Under the pieces are notes generated by a model, which worked only from the letters and a program-made list of their open reading frames with translations, ran no database searches and was not told where the DNA came from. 64,000 nt of DNA, from the NCBI GenBank assembly GCA_005879315.1, contig VBLC01000046.1, forward strand, positions 129,424 to 193,423, given 5' to 3'. The position numbers were made by a program, and so were the translations under genes. Positions 1-10,571 of the stretch are shown piece after piece. This DNA is from Deltaproteobacteria bacterium (GTDB taxonomy: Bacteria > Myxococcota > Myxococcia > Myxococcales > 40CM-4-68-19). Position 1 is the stretch's first letter. Each line of letters begins with the position of its first letter.

Positions 1-827
1 TTTTGTACATTTTGCAAAGCCGCCACGTCCCGCTCCAGCACCGACCCCAGTTCGCGCTCGTGCTTTTGCAGGACGCGCCGCACGATCTCGACGAGAAAAT
101 CCTCCGCCAGATCCATCGCGCCTTCGAGGTCCATCCAGGCCACCTCGGGCTCGACCATCCAGAATTCGGTCAAGTGGCGGCGCGTCTTGCTCTTCTCCGC
201 CCGGAACGTCGGACCGAAGACGTAGGCCTTGCCCACCGCCATCGCCGCCGCCTCGCCGTAGAGCTGGCCCGATTGAGTCAGATAAGCCTTGCCGAGATCG
301 AAGTAGGGAACCTCGAACAAGGTCGAGGTCCCCTCGCAGGCGGCGGGCGTGAGGATGGGCGAGTCGACGAGGGTGTAGCCGCGCTCGTCGAAGTAGTCGC
401 GGATGGCTTTGATGATGGTGTGCCGCACGGCGAGGATGGCCCGCTGCCTCGCGGAGCGCAGCCAGAGGTGTCGCTGCTCCTGGAGAAAGCCGACACCATG
501 TTCCTTGGGCTGGATGGGGTAGCCCTGCTCGCCTTGGACGACCCGAAAGTCATTGACGTGCAATTCGAAGCCGAGCGGGCTGCGCGGGTCCTTGGCAACC
601 TTGCCGCGCACTTCGACCGCGGCCTCCTGCGGAACGCCAGCAGCGGCAGCGAAGACCGCCTCCGGCACGTCCTTCTTGGACACGATGCACTGGATGATGC
701 CCGTGCCGTCCCGCACCTGGAGGAAATGCAGCTTGCCGCTCGACCGCTTGCCGTACAGCCAGCCGCGCAGCAGGACCTCCTCGCCCTCGTGCGTCGCAAT
801 GTCGCTGACGTAGACGTGTTTCTCCAT
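1..827 (-). CDS. asnS: Asparaginyl-tRNA synthetase (partial, C-terminus outside window)
   Basis: Minus-strand reading from ATG at 827: [47 protein letters not shown]...; class II aaRS segments ([42 protein letters not shown]). Confidence 0.95.
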   Translation of the reverse strand, partial: MEKHVYVSDIATHEGEEVLLRGWLYGKRSSGKLHFLQVRDGTGIIQCIVSKKDVPEAVFAAAAGVPQEAAVEVRGKVAKDPRSPLGFELHVNDFRVVQGEQGYPIQPKEHGVGFLQEQRHLWLRSARQRAILAVRHTIIKAIRDYFDERGYTLVDSPILTPAACEGTSTLFEVPYFDLGKAYLTQSGQLYGEAAAMAVGKAYVFGPTFRAEKSKTRRHLTEFWMVEPEVAWMDLEGAMDLAEDFLVEIVRRVLQKHERELGSVLERDVAALQNVQ

Positions 828-898
828 GGGGCGGCGGATGCTATTGCCTCGCTGGCCGCGCGTCGAGTAGACCGTGCGTCCTCGTAAGCGGAGGTACA

Positions 899-3097
899 TT
901 GATCCTCTCCATCCTCCTCGCAGCACTGCTGGCGCAGCCGGCCCCGCCGAAGCTCGAACCGGCGAAGCCGCAAGCGCCGAGCGGCCCCGGGCCCGCCGCC
1001 CAGCGGACCGGACCCGCGATCGATGAGGACGGCATCGAGATCGCCGGCGCCTCGGCCAGCACGGTGCGCACGCCGAGCAGCGACTCGGCCTGGGGTGGCG
1101 TCCGCAGCGGCCGCGAGGCCGAGCTCTCGCAGCGCGTGGCCGATTACCAGCTCGAGGCGTTGCTCGATCCCGACAAGCACACCGTCGAGGGAAAGGAGCG
1201 GCTCACCTGGCGCAACCGGAGCGACAAGCGCATCACCCACCTCTATCTGCACCTCTACCTCAACGCCTTCGAGGGGCAAGGCAGCACCTTCTTCAGCGAG
1301 ATGTCGCGATACGGCGGCTTCCGCAGCGGCGTGCAGACCAAGAAAGGCGAGTGGGGGTACATCGAGCTCAAGAAGGTCGAGCAAGGCGGAAAGCCGGTGC
1401 GCTGGAGCTTCGTCCATCCGGACGGCGGACCCTCGACCGATCGGACGGTGGTGCGCTTCGATCTGCCCACGCCGGTGCCTGCTCACGGCACGGCTGTCCT
1501 CGACATCGACTTCCACGACCAGCTCCCGCGCGTGGTCGCGCGCACCGGGTACTTCGACAAGTACCATCTCGTCGCGCAGTGGTTTCCCAAGATCGGCGTG
1601 CTGGAATTGCCCGGCGAGCGCGGCGCCGTTCGCCCCCGCTGGAACTGCCACGAGTTCCACCTCAACAGCGAGTTCTATGCCGACTTCGGCTCCTACCGCG
1701 CCGAGATCACCCTGCCCAAAGGGTACACGCTCGGATCGACCGGAAGGGAGATCGACCCCGCGCAAGAGACGCCGCAGGGCGTGCGCCACCGCATCGCCGA
1801 GGACGACATCCACGACTTCGCCTTCACCGCCTGGGACAAGTACGCGCCGCCGCTCGAGGGCGACTGGCAGGGCGTCCACGTCAAGGTGCTCCACGCTCCC
1901 GAGCACGCCGAGTCGGCGCGCATCGCGCTCCAGGCCACCATCGACTCGCTCGAATACTTCTCCCGCACGCTCGGCCGCTATCCCTACCGGCAGGTCACGG
2001 TGGTGGTGCCGCCCTTCAACGCCTGGGAATCGGGCGGCATGGAGTACGAGACGTTCTTCACCAGCGTCGGCGCCCTCGGGCCGCCGTATCTGCAGCTCGT
2101 CCGCTACGTCACCGTCCACGAATTCGGCCATGGCTACTTCATGGGTCTGCTCGCCTCGAATGAATTCGAAGAGCCCTTCCTCGACGAGGGTCTCAACGAG
2201 CTGTGGGACACGCGGATGCAGTCGCAGGAGTTCCTCCAGATCCCCGCGCCGGGCATCCTCGGCCGCATCGGCCTGCGCACCCCGAAGGTCTCCTGGTGGG
2301 ACTACGAGCGGTACGAGGGAGGCACCTCCCGCTTCCCGGCCGACCCCATCGCGGGCAATTCCTGGGACCGCTACTCGAGAGCGAGCTACGGGCTCGTCTA
2401 CGCCCGCACCGTGCTCGTCTTCCATGATCTCGAGCAGCGCCTGGGCGGCGATCTGCTGGCGCGAGGCTTCCAGGAATACTACCGGCGCTGGCACCATCGG
2501 CATCCGTCGACGGCCGATCTGGAGAAGACGCTCGCCGACGTCGCCGGGGAGAGGGCGCCGGTCGTCCACCGCTGGTTCGCGGAGCAGGTCTACGATCGCG
2601 CGCCGATCGACGACCGGGTCGTCTTGGTCGAGGCGCAGGAGATCCTGCTGCCTCTCGGCTTCGTCGAGCTGCCCGACGGCAAGCGGGTCGAGCGCGACGC
2701 CAAGGAGGTAGAGAAGCTGGTGCGCGAGGCGCGCGAAGCCTTCCGCAAGGCGCATCCCGACGCCAAGCCTTCCCAGCCGGGGCCTTTTCCCTGGCGCTCG
2801 ACGGTCGAGGTGCGCCGCTACGCCGCGCAGGTGCCGCAGAAGCTGCTGGTCAAGTTCGAGGACGGAACTAGCGAGACCATCGTCTGGCCCGAGGAGGAGC
2901 GCTGGCACCGCTACGTCTTCGAGCGGCCGGTGAAGATCGAGTCGGCCCAGCTCGATCCCGAGCGCAACTGGCTGCTCGATCTCGACAAGCTCGACGACGG
3001 CCGCACGCGGGAGAAGAGCGCGCTCGCGGGACGGCGCTGGACGCTCGAGTTCAAGGCCTGGAGCGAGCTTGCCCTCTCGCTCCTGGAGGCGCTGTGA
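899..3097 (+). CDS. M1-family (aminopeptidase N-like) metallopeptidase
   Basis: [28 protein letters not shown] matches HExxH-(18)-E; TTG start preceded by GCGGAGGT; signal-like N-terminus. Confidence 0.85.
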   Translation: MILSILLAALLAQPAPPKLEPAKPQAPSGPGPAAQRTGPAIDEDGIEIAGASASTVRTPSSDSAWGGVRSGREAELSQRVADYQLEALLDPDKHTVEGKERLTWRNRSDKRITHLYLHLYLNAFEGQGSTFFSEMSRYGGFRSGVQTKKGEWGYIELKKVEQGGKPVRWSFVHPDGGPSTDRTVVRFDLPTPVPAHGTAVLDIDFHDQLPRVVARTGYFDKYHLVAQWFPKIGVLELPGERGAVRPRWNCHEFHLNSEFYADFGSYRAEITLPKGYTLGSTGREIDPAQETPQGVRHRIAEDDIHDFAFTAWDKYAPPLEGDWQGVHVKVLHAPEHAESARIALQATIDSLEYFSRTLGRYPYRQVTVVVPPFNAWESGGMEYETFFTSVGALGPPYLQLVRYVTVHEFGHGYFMGLLASNEFEEPFLDEGLNELWDTRMQSQEFLQIPAPGILGRIGLRTPKVSWWDYERYEGGTSRFPADPIAGNSWDRYSRASYGLVYARTVLVFHDLEQRLGGDLLARGFQEYYRRWHHRHPSTADLEKTLADVAGERAPVVHRWFAEQVYDRAPIDDRVVLVEAQEILLPLGFVELPDGKRVERDAKEVEKLVREAREAFRKAHPDAKPSQPGPFPWRSTVEVRRYAAQVPQKLLVKFEDGTSETIVWPEEERWHRYVFERPVKIESAQLDPERNWLLDLDKLDDGRTREKSALAGRRWTLEFKAWSELALSLLEAL

Positions 3098-4086
3098 TCA
3101 CGCCGCGTCTCTATCGGCGCTCGCTGCGCAATGCGCTGCAGTGGCGGCTCCTGTTTCTCTGGTGGGCCTCCCTGCTTCTTCCGGGCTTCGTCGCCGCCCA
3201 TCCGGTCGGGCATTACCTGAGCTCCCAGCTTGACCACTCGACGCGCGCGAAGGACGTCGTCGCCTGGATGGACGCGTCCACGGCGGTCGATCTGCTCCGT
3301 CATCTGGGCGATGCGGGCGCTGGTGAAGCCCTGGTGATGGGCCTTCTCGGGGCCGTGGTGGCGCTCCTCTTCCTCGCTCCCTTCATGGCGGGAGCGATGG
3401 TCGCCGCGGCGCGCAGCGACGAGCCGCTCCCGCTGCATCGGCTGCTTGCCGGCGCAGGCGAGATGTACGGCCGCATGTTCCGCACCACCCTCTGCGGGCT
3501 CATCCCTGTCGGCATCGGCGCGGCGCTGGCGAGCGCGGCGTTGAAGGCGGCGCAATCGCTGGCGTCGAAGGCGATCTGGGAGACCCAAGCACAGCGCAGC
3601 TTCCGCATTCTCTTCGTCGTCGCGGCGATCATTTTCTTCCTCTTTCATCTTCTCGTCGACACGGCGCGCGCGCAGTTCGTCGCCGAGCCCGCGCGGCGGT
3701 CGGCGCTGCTCGCGCTCTGGAGCGCGGTGAGGCTGTTCTGGCGTCGGCCGCTGCGGGTCCTCGCCGTCGGCGCATTGGGCAGCGCCGTCGGGCTCGGCCT
3801 CGCTGCCCTGGCGATGGTGTTGCGATTGCGCATCGATCAGGCCGGTATATTCAGTATACTCATTGCCTGGATGCTCGCCCAGGCCGCGCATCTGTCGATC
3901 GGCTGGGGCAGGGCGGCGCGCATCTTCGGCATCGCGGAGCTGGCGCGCGCCGACACTGCCGATCGGGCTCGCTCCGAAGCCTTCCGCATGGAGCCGCCCG
4001 CGAGCAGCCCGCCGCCGGTCGTACAATCGGAGACGCTGGAGACGCTCGTCCCGCCGTCCGCCGTTCCCTTGTCGCCCTCGAAATAG
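3094..4086 (+). CDS. Multi-TM hypothetical membrane protein
   Basis: ORF overlaps upstream stop (GTGATCA); several hydrophobic segments. Confidence 0.7.
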   Translation: MITPRLYRRSLRNALQWRLLFLWWASLLLPGFVAAHPVGHYLSSQLDHSTRAKDVVAWMDASTAVDLLRHLGDAGAGEALVMGLLGAVVALLFLAPFMAGAMVAAARSDEPLPLHRLLAGAGEMYGRMFRTTLCGLIPVGIGAALASAALKAAQSLASKAIWETQAQRSFRILFVVAAIIFFLFHLLVDTARAQFVAEPARRSALLALWSAVRLFWRRPLRVLAVGALGSAVGLGLAALAMVLRLRIDQAGIFSILIAWMLAQAAHLSIGWGRAARIFGIAELARADTADRARSEAFRMEPPASSPPPVVQSETLETLVPPSAVPLSPSK

Positions 4087-4140
4087 GTTGTCCCGCATTT
4101 TTGTCGGGGCGCGGCTACAATCGCGCCGCGGAGGAAGACC

Positions 4141-6630
4141 TTGCAGGAGAAGTACGACCCGAAGTCGATCGAGCCCCGCTGGCAGGAGCACTGGGCCAAG
4201 CGCGACCTCTTCCGCGCCGGCAACCGCCGCGACGCCCCGAAGAAGTACGTGCTGGCGATGCTGCCCTATCCCTCGGGCGAGATGCACATGGGACATGCGC
4301 GGGTCTACTCGATCACCGACGTGCTGGCCCGCTACTCTCGCAAGCGCGGTTTCGACGTCTTCCATCCCTTCGGCTGGGACTCCTTCGGCCTGCCCGCGGA
4401 GAACGCCGCGATCAAGGAAGGCGTGCACCCGGCGGTGCGCACGCCGAAGAACATCGCCTCCTTCAAGGCGGACGTCATCTCGCTGGGCATCTCGGTCGAC
4501 TGGTCCACCGAAATCAGCACCAGCGATCCCGAGTACTACCGCTGGAACCAGTGGTTCTTCCTCCGCATGCTGGAACGCGGGCTCTGCTATCGCCGCCGCG
4601 CTCGGGTGAACTTCTGCCCCTCCTGCAACACCGTCCTCGCCAACGAGCAGGTCGAGGAAGGCAAGTGCTGGCGCTGCGGCTCGACCGTCATCGAGCGCGA
4701 GATCCCCGAGTGGGCCTTCCGCATCACCGCCTATGCCGATCGGCTCCTGGAAGGGCTGAACAAGATCGACTGGCCCGAGCGGGTGGTGGCGATGCAGCGC
4801 AACTGGATCGGCCGCTCCGACGGCCTGGAGATCGACTTCGCCGTCTCCGGGCGCAAGGGCAAGGCCTTCCGCGTCTTCACCACGCGCGCCGACACGATCC
4901 ATGGCGCGACCTACGTCGCGGCAGCGCCCGACCATCCGCTGGTGATGGAGCTGGCGCCGGAGGAGAAGAAGGCCGAGATCGCCGCCTTCGCCGAGAAAGT
5001 GCGCCGCGCCGCCAAAGAAGTGGGCGAGGGCGCGCAGGCCGCCGAGAAGGAAGGGCTCGACACCGGCATCCGGGTGCGGAATCCCTTCACCAAGAAGCAG
5101 ATCCCCGTCTGGGTGGCGAACTTCGTCCTCTCCGGCTACGGCACGGGCGCGGTCATGTCGGTGCCGGCGCACGACCAGCGCGACTACGAGTTCGCGGTCA
5201 AGTATGGATTGCCCATCGAGTGGGTCATCCGTCCCGCCGACGAGGACGAGGTCACCCAGGCCGCCGCGCGCAAGCTGGCCGAGCAGAACAAGGCCTTCAC
5301 CGAATACGGCTTCCTCTTCGACTCCGGCGAATTCTCCGGGATGCCCTCCGAGCAGGCGCGGCTGGCCATCGCGGCGGAAGCGCAGCGGCGCGGCATCGGG
5401 CGTCCCGCGGTGAACTACCATCTGCGCGACTGGGGCGTCTCGCGGCAGCGCTACTGGGGCACGCCCATCCCCATCATCTATTGCGATCGCTGCGATCCGG
5501 ACCACCGCGGCATTCCCGTCCCCGACAGGGATCTGCCGGTGGTCCTGCCCGACATCGACGTGAAAGAAGTGCTGACCGGCAAGGGTGAGCCACCGCTGGC
5601 GAAGGTCGCCTCCTGGGTGAACATCAAGTGCCCCAATTGCGGCGGGCCGGCGCGGCGCGAGGCCGAGACGATGGACACCTTCGTCGACTCGAGCTGGTAC
5701 TTCGCTCGCTACCTCGATCCGCACAACGACCGCGAGCCGTTCTCGCGGGCGCAGGCCGATCGGTTCCTTCCCATCGACGTCTACGTGGGTGGGCCCGAGC
5801 ACGCGGTGCTCCACCTGCTCTACTTCCGCTTCTGGACGATGATGATGGAGGAGCTGGGGCTGTGCGGCATTTCCGAGCCGGCGCAGAAGCTGGTCACCCA
5901 GGGCATCGTCAAGGGCCGCGACGGCGAGAAGATGAGCAAGTCGAAGGGCAACGTCGTCCCGCCCCGCGAGATCATCGAGCGCTACGGCGCCGACACCGCG
6001 CGGCTGTTCATCCTCTTCGCCGCGCCGGCGGAGAAGGACATGGACTGGTCCGACGAGCAGGTCGAAGGCCAGCACCGCTTCCTCGGCCGCGTCTTCCGGC
6101 TGGTGCAGGGCGCGCTGCCGAAGGTGCGCGACGCGCGCGCTGGAGGGCCGCCCGACGAGCTGCGCCGGCGGACGCACAAGACCATCCTGCGCGTCACGCA
6201 GCAGCTCGAGCGGCTGCAGTTCAACACCGCCATCTCCTCCTTGATGGAGCTGTCCAACGCCGCCGCGGACTACCAGGGCGATCCGGGCGTGCTGCGCGAG
6301 TGCCTGGAGATCCTCGTGCAGCTGCTCTCGCCCATGGCGCCGCACATCGCCGAGGAGCTATGGGAGGCGCTGGGCGGGAAGGGCGAGTTCTCTCTCTTGC
6401 AGTGGCCGCAAGCGGACCCGGCGCTGGTGGTCGACGACGCCTATTCCATCGCGGTGCAGGTCAACGGCAAGCTCCGCGGCGAGGTGCAGGTGGCGGCGAC
6501 GGCGGGCGAGGCGGAGATCCGCGAGATCGCCGCGCAGGACCCCAAGGTGGCCGGCTGGCTGCACGGAAAGACCGTCAAGAAGGTCGTCGTGGTCCCGCGA
6601 CGGCTGGTCAACTTCGTCATCGCCGGATGA
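4141..6630 (+). CDS. leuS: Leucyl-tRNA synthetase
   Basis: HIGH-like PYPSGEMHMGHARVYSITDV; KMSKSKGN signature; zinc/editing domains; TTG start. Confidence 0.97.
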   Translation: MQEKYDPKSIEPRWQEHWAKRDLFRAGNRRDAPKKYVLAMLPYPSGEMHMGHARVYSITDVLARYSRKRGFDVFHPFGWDSFGLPAENAAIKEGVHPAVRTPKNIASFKADVISLGISVDWSTEISTSDPEYYRWNQWFFLRMLERGLCYRRRARVNFCPSCNTVLANEQVEEGKCWRCGSTVIEREIPEWAFRITAYADRLLEGLNKIDWPERVVAMQRNWIGRSDGLEIDFAVSGRKGKAFRVFTTRADTIHGATYVAAAPDHPLVMELAPEEKKAEIAAFAEKVRRAAKEVGEGAQAAEKEGLDTGIRVRNPFTKKQIPVWVANFVLSGYGTGAVMSVPAHDQRDYEFAVKYGLPIEWVIRPADEDEVTQAAARKLAEQNKAFTEYGFLFDSGEFSGMPSEQARLAIAAEAQRRGIGRPAVNYHLRDWGVSRQRYWGTPIPIIYCDRCDPDHRGIPVPDRDLPVVLPDIDVKEVLTGKGEPPLAKVASWVNIKCPNCGGPARREAETMDTFVDSSWYFARYLDPHNDREPFSRAQADRFLPIDVYVGGPEHAVLHLLYFRFWTMMMEELGLCGISEPAQKLVTQGIVKGRDGEKMSKSKGNVVPPREIIERYGADTARLFILFAAPAEKDMDWSDEQVEGQHRFLGRVFRLVQGALPKVRDARAGGPPDELRRRTHKTILRVTQQLERLQFNTAISSLMELSNAAADYQGDPGVLRECLEILVQLLSPMAPHIAEELWEALGGKGEFSLLQWPQADPALVVDDAYSIAVQVNGKLRGEVQVAATAGEAEIREIAAQDPKVAGWLHGKTVKKVVVVPRRLVNFVIAG

Positions 6631-7097
6631 AGAAAGGCAGGCCTCCGGCGCTTCTCTTCGCCCTCGCCGTCGCCTGCGGCTACGCCCCCGTCCGCCGTGC
6701 GGCTCCGCGGGGGATTCATGTGGCGGCGGTGCGCAACGACACGGCGCAGGCCGAAGCGGGCGGCCTCTTCGCCCAGGAGCTGCGCGCAGAGCTGGCCGGC
6801 CGCGGGCGTCTCGATCCCGACGGCGCGCCGGGCGACGAGCTGGCCGCGGAGCTGATCTCGATCGCCTCTTTGCCGACCGCAGCCGGAGCCGACGGCGCGC
6901 TCGCTTTCGCCGTCTCGGCCGTTCTGCGCGTGCGCGTTGGCGGCTGGGAGGACACGTCCTCCGGCTCGGAGGAGTACGCGAGCGGCGTCGATGTGCTCGG
7001 GACCGAGGCCAACCGCCGCGCCGCGCTGCGCCGCCTGGCGCGGACTCTCGCGCGCGAGGCGATCGAACGCTACGACGTCGCCGACCGGTTCAAGTGA
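6627..7097 (+). CDS. lptE: LPS-assembly lipoprotein LptE-like
   Basis: Short lipoprotein (lipobox ...AVACGY) coupled to leuS by ATGA overlap; leuS-lptE neighbourhood is common. Confidence 0.7.
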   Translation: MKKGRPPALLFALAVACGYAPVRRAAPRGIHVAAVRNDTAQAEAGGLFAQELRAELAGRGRLDPDGAPGDELAAELISIASLPTAAGADGALAFAVSAVLRVRVGGWEDTSSGSEEYASGVDVLGTEANRRAALRRLARTLAREAIERYDVADRFK

Positions 7098-7112
7098 TTC
7101 CGGTCACCAAAG

Positions 7113-7128
7113 TGTGATCGCGATCACT
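7113..7128. promoter_or_regulatory. CRP/FNR-type palindrome TGTGATCGCGATCACT
   Basis: Direct match to TGTGA-N6-TCAC(A); contains perfect 14-bp palindrome GTGATCGCGATCAC. Function unknown. Confidence 0.3.
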
Positions 7129-7390
7129 TCGCCGGCGGCTGCGCCGCTTTGCTCAAGCGCGAGATGCGCCGCGCCGCCTGACCCTTGTGGATCACGCCCT
7201 TCGAAGAGGCCTTGGCGATCTGCTTCACCGCCGCCGTCAGCTCGGTCTTGATCCTGGCCGCGTCGCCGGCGGCCGCCGCCTCGCGAAAGCGGCGCACGCT
7301 CGTGCGGAGCGCCGAAAGGATCTGCTGGTTGCGCGCGCGATGCTTGTGCGCCTGGCGGTTCTGCTTCTCTGCCGATCGGGTATTGGCCAC
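7124..7390 (-). CDS. rpsT: 30S ribosomal protein S20
   Basis: MANTRSAEKQNRQAHKHRARNQQILSALRTSVRRFREA... typical S20. Confidence 0.95.
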   Translation of the reverse strand: MANTRSAEKQNRQAHKHRARNQQILSALRTSVRRFREAAAAGDAARIKTELTAAVKQIAKASSKGVIHKGQAARRISRLSKAAQPPAK

Positions 7391-7640
7391 GAAAACTCCC
7401 GGAATTTAGGCGGTCGCAGTTAGCAACCGGTTGGGCTGGTGTCAACGCGCTCGGGACACAGGTTGTCCACGGGGCGAGAGGAGCCTCCTAGCACTCCGTC
7501 TACGTGCCGTCACGTATCTTCGACCTCCCTCGGAAGCAAGGGGCAGCACCTCGAAATCCCATGGGTTTTTTGGACGACAAAAATGAGACCGTCTCTTGCT
7601 GAACGCGGCCGAAAGGGATTGTTTTTTCTAAACTTGGCTT

Positions 7641-7683
7641 GAATCCACAGGCTATCCACAACTGCGGTGGCGCCTGTGGAGAA
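7641..7683. promoter_or_regulatory. Cluster of DnaA-box-like 9-mers (GAATCCACA, CTATCCACA, and TTCTCCACA on minus)
   Basis: Three near matches to TTATCCACA in 43 bp next to a T-rich tract; another, TTGTCCACG, at 7463-7471. Confidence 0.4.
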
Positions 7684-7684
7684 C

Positions 7685-8497
7685 CTAGGAAGAAGACTTC
7701 TCGCGCGCCTTCGCCTCGTTCCAGAGCAAGTCCATCTCCGCGAGCGATGACGAGCGCGGCGAGCTCCCTTTCTCGCGCAACCGCGCTTCGATGTGATGGA
7801 AGCGGTTCTCGAAGCGCCGCAGCGCTCCGCGGAGCGCTTCTTCGGGGTGCACCTTGAGCCAGCGGCCCAGATTGGCGAGGGCGAAGAGCAGATCGCCCAG
7901 CTCATTCTCGATGCTCTCGCGCTGGCCCGCCGCCATCGCCTCTTCCAGCTCGTTCAGCTCCTCGCGCACCTTGGCGAGCACGCTCTTCGCATCGGGCCAG
8001 TCGAAGCCCACCGCGCCGGCTTTCTCCGTCAGCCGCTCCGCCCGCACCAGCGCCGGCAGCCCGACCGGCACGCCTCCGACGGCCGACCGCTCCGCAAGCC
8101 CCTTCTCCTTGCGCTCGTCGGCCTTGATCCTCTCCCAGTTCTTCACCACCTCGCGCGATCCCGAGACCGTCAGGTCGCCGAACACGTGCGGGTGGCGGCG
8201 GGTGAGCTTGTCCGCGATCGTCGCGGCGACATCGGCGAAATCGAACTTGCCCTCCTCGCGGGCGATGCGCGCCTGGAAGACGACCTGGAAGAGCAGGTCG
8301 CCGAGCTCCTCGCGGTGGTGCGCGGAGTCGCCGGCCTCGATGGCCTCGATGACCTCGTGGGCTTCTTCGAGCAGGTAGGGAGTGAGCGTGCGCAGGGTCT
8401 GCTCCCTGTCCCAGGGGCAGCCGCCGGGGTCGCGGAGCTTGTCCATGATGTCGAGCAGCCGGCCCACTGCGACTGCCGCTTTCGCCTGATCGGCCAT
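7685..8497 (-). CDS. mazG: Nucleoside triphosphate pyrophosphohydrolase MazG
   Basis: LRDPGGCPWDREQTLRTLTPYLLEEAHEVIEAIEAGD and duplicated MazG half (ELNELEEAMAAGQRESIENELGDLLFALANLGRWL). Confidence 0.95.
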   Translation of the reverse strand: MADQAKAAVAVGRLLDIMDKLRDPGGCPWDREQTLRTLTPYLLEEAHEVIEAIEAGDSAHHREELGDLLFQVVFQARIAREEGKFDFADVAATIADKLTRRHPHVFGDLTVSGSREVVKNWERIKADERKEKGLAERSAVGGVPVGLPALVRAERLTEKAGAVGFDWPDAKSVLAKVREELNELEEAMAAGQRESIENELGDLLFALANLGRWLKVHPEEALRGALRRFENRFHHIEARLREKGSSPRSSSLAEMDLLWNEAKAREKSSS

Positions 8498-8576
8498 GCC
8501 GCGGCCATACCACATCCCCTCCAGATCCCCGGCGGTTTCCTTGCTGCTCTCTCGACGCAGCGGCTAGGATGCCGCC

Positions 8577-10568
8577 GTGGGGAGATCCCTGCGCGCGATC
8601 TACATCCTTGCCGTCGTTGCGCTGGCGGCGGCCGAAGCACGCGCCCAGCGGATGTCGGACAAGTCGGCGCCTCCGCCCGCGCCGCTGGTGACCGCGCCCG
8701 TGCCGCAGCCCGTGCCGGCGGCGACGGGCACCGGCGGCATCATCCTGCCGACGGAGAAGAGCTCCGACCTCCAGCAGCACTGGAACGCGCGCCGCGACTA
8801 CCTGCGCGACCGCGACGAGCACCGCGCCGACGACGAGGAGCAGCGCGTCCGCCAGCTCAAGGACGACCTCGCCATCGAGAATCTCTTCTTCATCTCCGGC
8901 GCGCTGGTGCGCGAGAGTCAGCAGGCGCTTGCGGCCGGAGCGCCGGCGCTGGCGGTGACGCGCTGCAAGCATGCGGTGGAGTTCGCCCCGGCGATGGCCG
9001 AGGCGCACAGCTGCCTTTCGCGCGCGCTCCTGGCCGAGAACATTTTCTCCCTCAAGTCCGCCGCCAGTGAATCGTTCGCCGCAGCCTCGGCGACGATGGC
9101 CGATCCGCGCTCGGGGCATGCCCTCCTCGCCAATGTCCTCGGCGTGCTCTTCATCGGCCTGCTCGCCGCCGGAGTCACCTTCGCCCTGGTGCTCTTCATC
9201 CGCTACGCGCAGCTCTACGCGCACGACGTGCATCACCTCTTCCCCCTCGGCGCGCGCCGCTGGCAGACGGCGATGCTGGCGGCGGTGCTGATCCTCCTGC
9301 CGCTCCTTCTCCAGCTGGGGCCGGTGCCGCTGATCTTCACTGCGCTGCTCGCCTGCGCGCTCTATACGACCACGCTGGAGACGGTGATCGCCTGCGCGCT
9401 CTTGCTCATGCTGGCGGCCTCGCCCTGGATGGCGCAGGCGATCGGTCGCGTCGCCGCTTTCGGCGGATCGGCGCTCGACGTCTGGCTCGTCGAGCACGGC
9501 CCGGGATCGCCGCCCGAGATCGCCCGGCTGCAGAAGCGGCTCGAGTTCGGCAACGACCTGGCGGTCGATTTCGCCCTGGCGCGCAAGGCGAAGCGCGACG
9601 GCGACTTCGCCACGGCCGAGAAGCTCTATCTGCGCGCGCTGGAAGTCCCAGGCGCCAGCTCCTCGGGGTTGGCGGCGGTGCGCAACAACCTGGGCAACGT
9701 CTATCTGCTCGAAGGGGAAACCAGCAAAGCTCTGGCCCAGTACCAGCAGGCCATGGACCTGCGCGAAAGCATGGCCGCGCCGCACTTCAACATGAGCCGC
9801 GCGCTCAACCTCGGCGGGGTGGATACGCTGGAGAAAGTCCAGGCCGAGCAGGCGCGCGCGCTGGAGCTGGGCCGCGAGGCCGTCGATCGATTCACCGCCG
9901 GCCAGCTGCAGGCGAACAAGAAGTCGAACAAGTTCGTCATGGACATCGCGCTCGACGACGCGCTGCTCGAGCCCTTGCTCGAGGCGGAGGAGCGCGTCGC
10001 CGATGGAGTGGCCGATGAAGTCCGCTCCCAGCTGGCCGGGCCGCTGAGCAACGAGGTCGCGTTTCTCCTTCCGCTCGTCGCCGGCGGCCTTTTCCTGCTC
10101 CTGCGCGCGGCGCGCGGCCGGATCAGGCCGAGCAACCGCTGCGAGCGCTGCGGCCGCGAGGTGTGCCGGCGCTGCGATGCCGAGGCGCGCCCGCAGGAGC
10201 AGCTCTGCGCCCAGTGCGTCAACGTCTTCATCCGCCGCACCGGGGTCGATCCGGCCGAGCGCCTTCGCAAGGAGTACGCGGTTCACGCCTATCACCGGCG
10301 CCGCGAGACCACCGCGCGCGTTCTCGGCCTCGTCTCCGGCGCAGGGCACGTCATGCTCGGCTATCCCCTGCGCGGCATCGTCTTCATGCTGGTGACGGCG
10401 TCGCTCGCGGCGAGCCTGCTCCTCTGGCGCGGCCTGGCGCGCGATCCGGTGGCGGTGCGCCAGGGCGTCTCGCTCCTGCGCATCGCCGCCAGCGCCCTCT
10501 GCCTCGTCGCCGTCTACGTCTTCTGCCTGCGCGATCTCCTCGCCCGCCAGCGCGCCGAGGGGGCCTAG
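8577..10568 (+). CDS. TPR-containing membrane protein with zinc-ribbon-like CxxC pairs
   Basis: TPR-like repeats, TM segments, CERCGREVCRRCDAEARPQEQLCAQC. Confidence 0.7.
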   Translation: MGRSLRAIYILAVVALAAAEARAQRMSDKSAPPPAPLVTAPVPQPVPAATGTGGIILPTEKSSDLQQHWNARRDYLRDRDEHRADDEEQRVRQLKDDLAIENLFFISGALVRESQQALAAGAPALAVTRCKHAVEFAPAMAEAHSCLSRALLAENIFSLKSAASESFAAASATMADPRSGHALLANVLGVLFIGLLAAGVTFALVLFIRYAQLYAHDVHHLFPLGARRWQTAMLAAVLILLPLLLQLGPVPLIFTALLACALYTTTLETVIACALLLMLAASPWMAQAIGRVAAFGGSALDVWLVEHGPGSPPEIARLQKRLEFGNDLAVDFALARKAKRDGDFATAEKLYLRALEVPGASSSGLAAVRNNLGNVYLLEGETSKALAQYQQAMDLRESMAAPHFNMSRALNLGGVDTLEKVQAEQARALELGREAVDRFTAGQLQANKKSNKFVMDIALDDALLEPLLEAEERVADGVADEVRSQLAGPLSNEVAFLLPLVAGGLFLLLRAARGRIRPSNRCERCGREVCRRCDAEARPQEQLCAQCVNVFIRRTGVDPAERLRKEYAVHAYHRRRETTARVLGLVSGAGHVMLGYPLRGIVFMLVTASLAASLLLWRGLARDPVAVRQGVSLLRIAASALCLVAVYVFCLRDLLARQRAEGA

Positions 10569-10571
10569 CCG

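Noticed and set aside
278-2908. 876-aa minus-strand ORF opposite the M1 peptidase
   Set aside because: Mirror ORF from high GC3 codon usage; Arg/Leu/Asp-rich low-complexity translation; the plus strand has a clear family match.
3844-3861. GTATATTCAGTATAC-like dyad
   Set aside because: Inside a membrane-protein CDS, short, no regulatory context.
2911-6345. 1144-aa minus-strand ORF opposite leuS
   Set aside because: Antisense artefact of GC-rich coding sequence; no recognisable motif.
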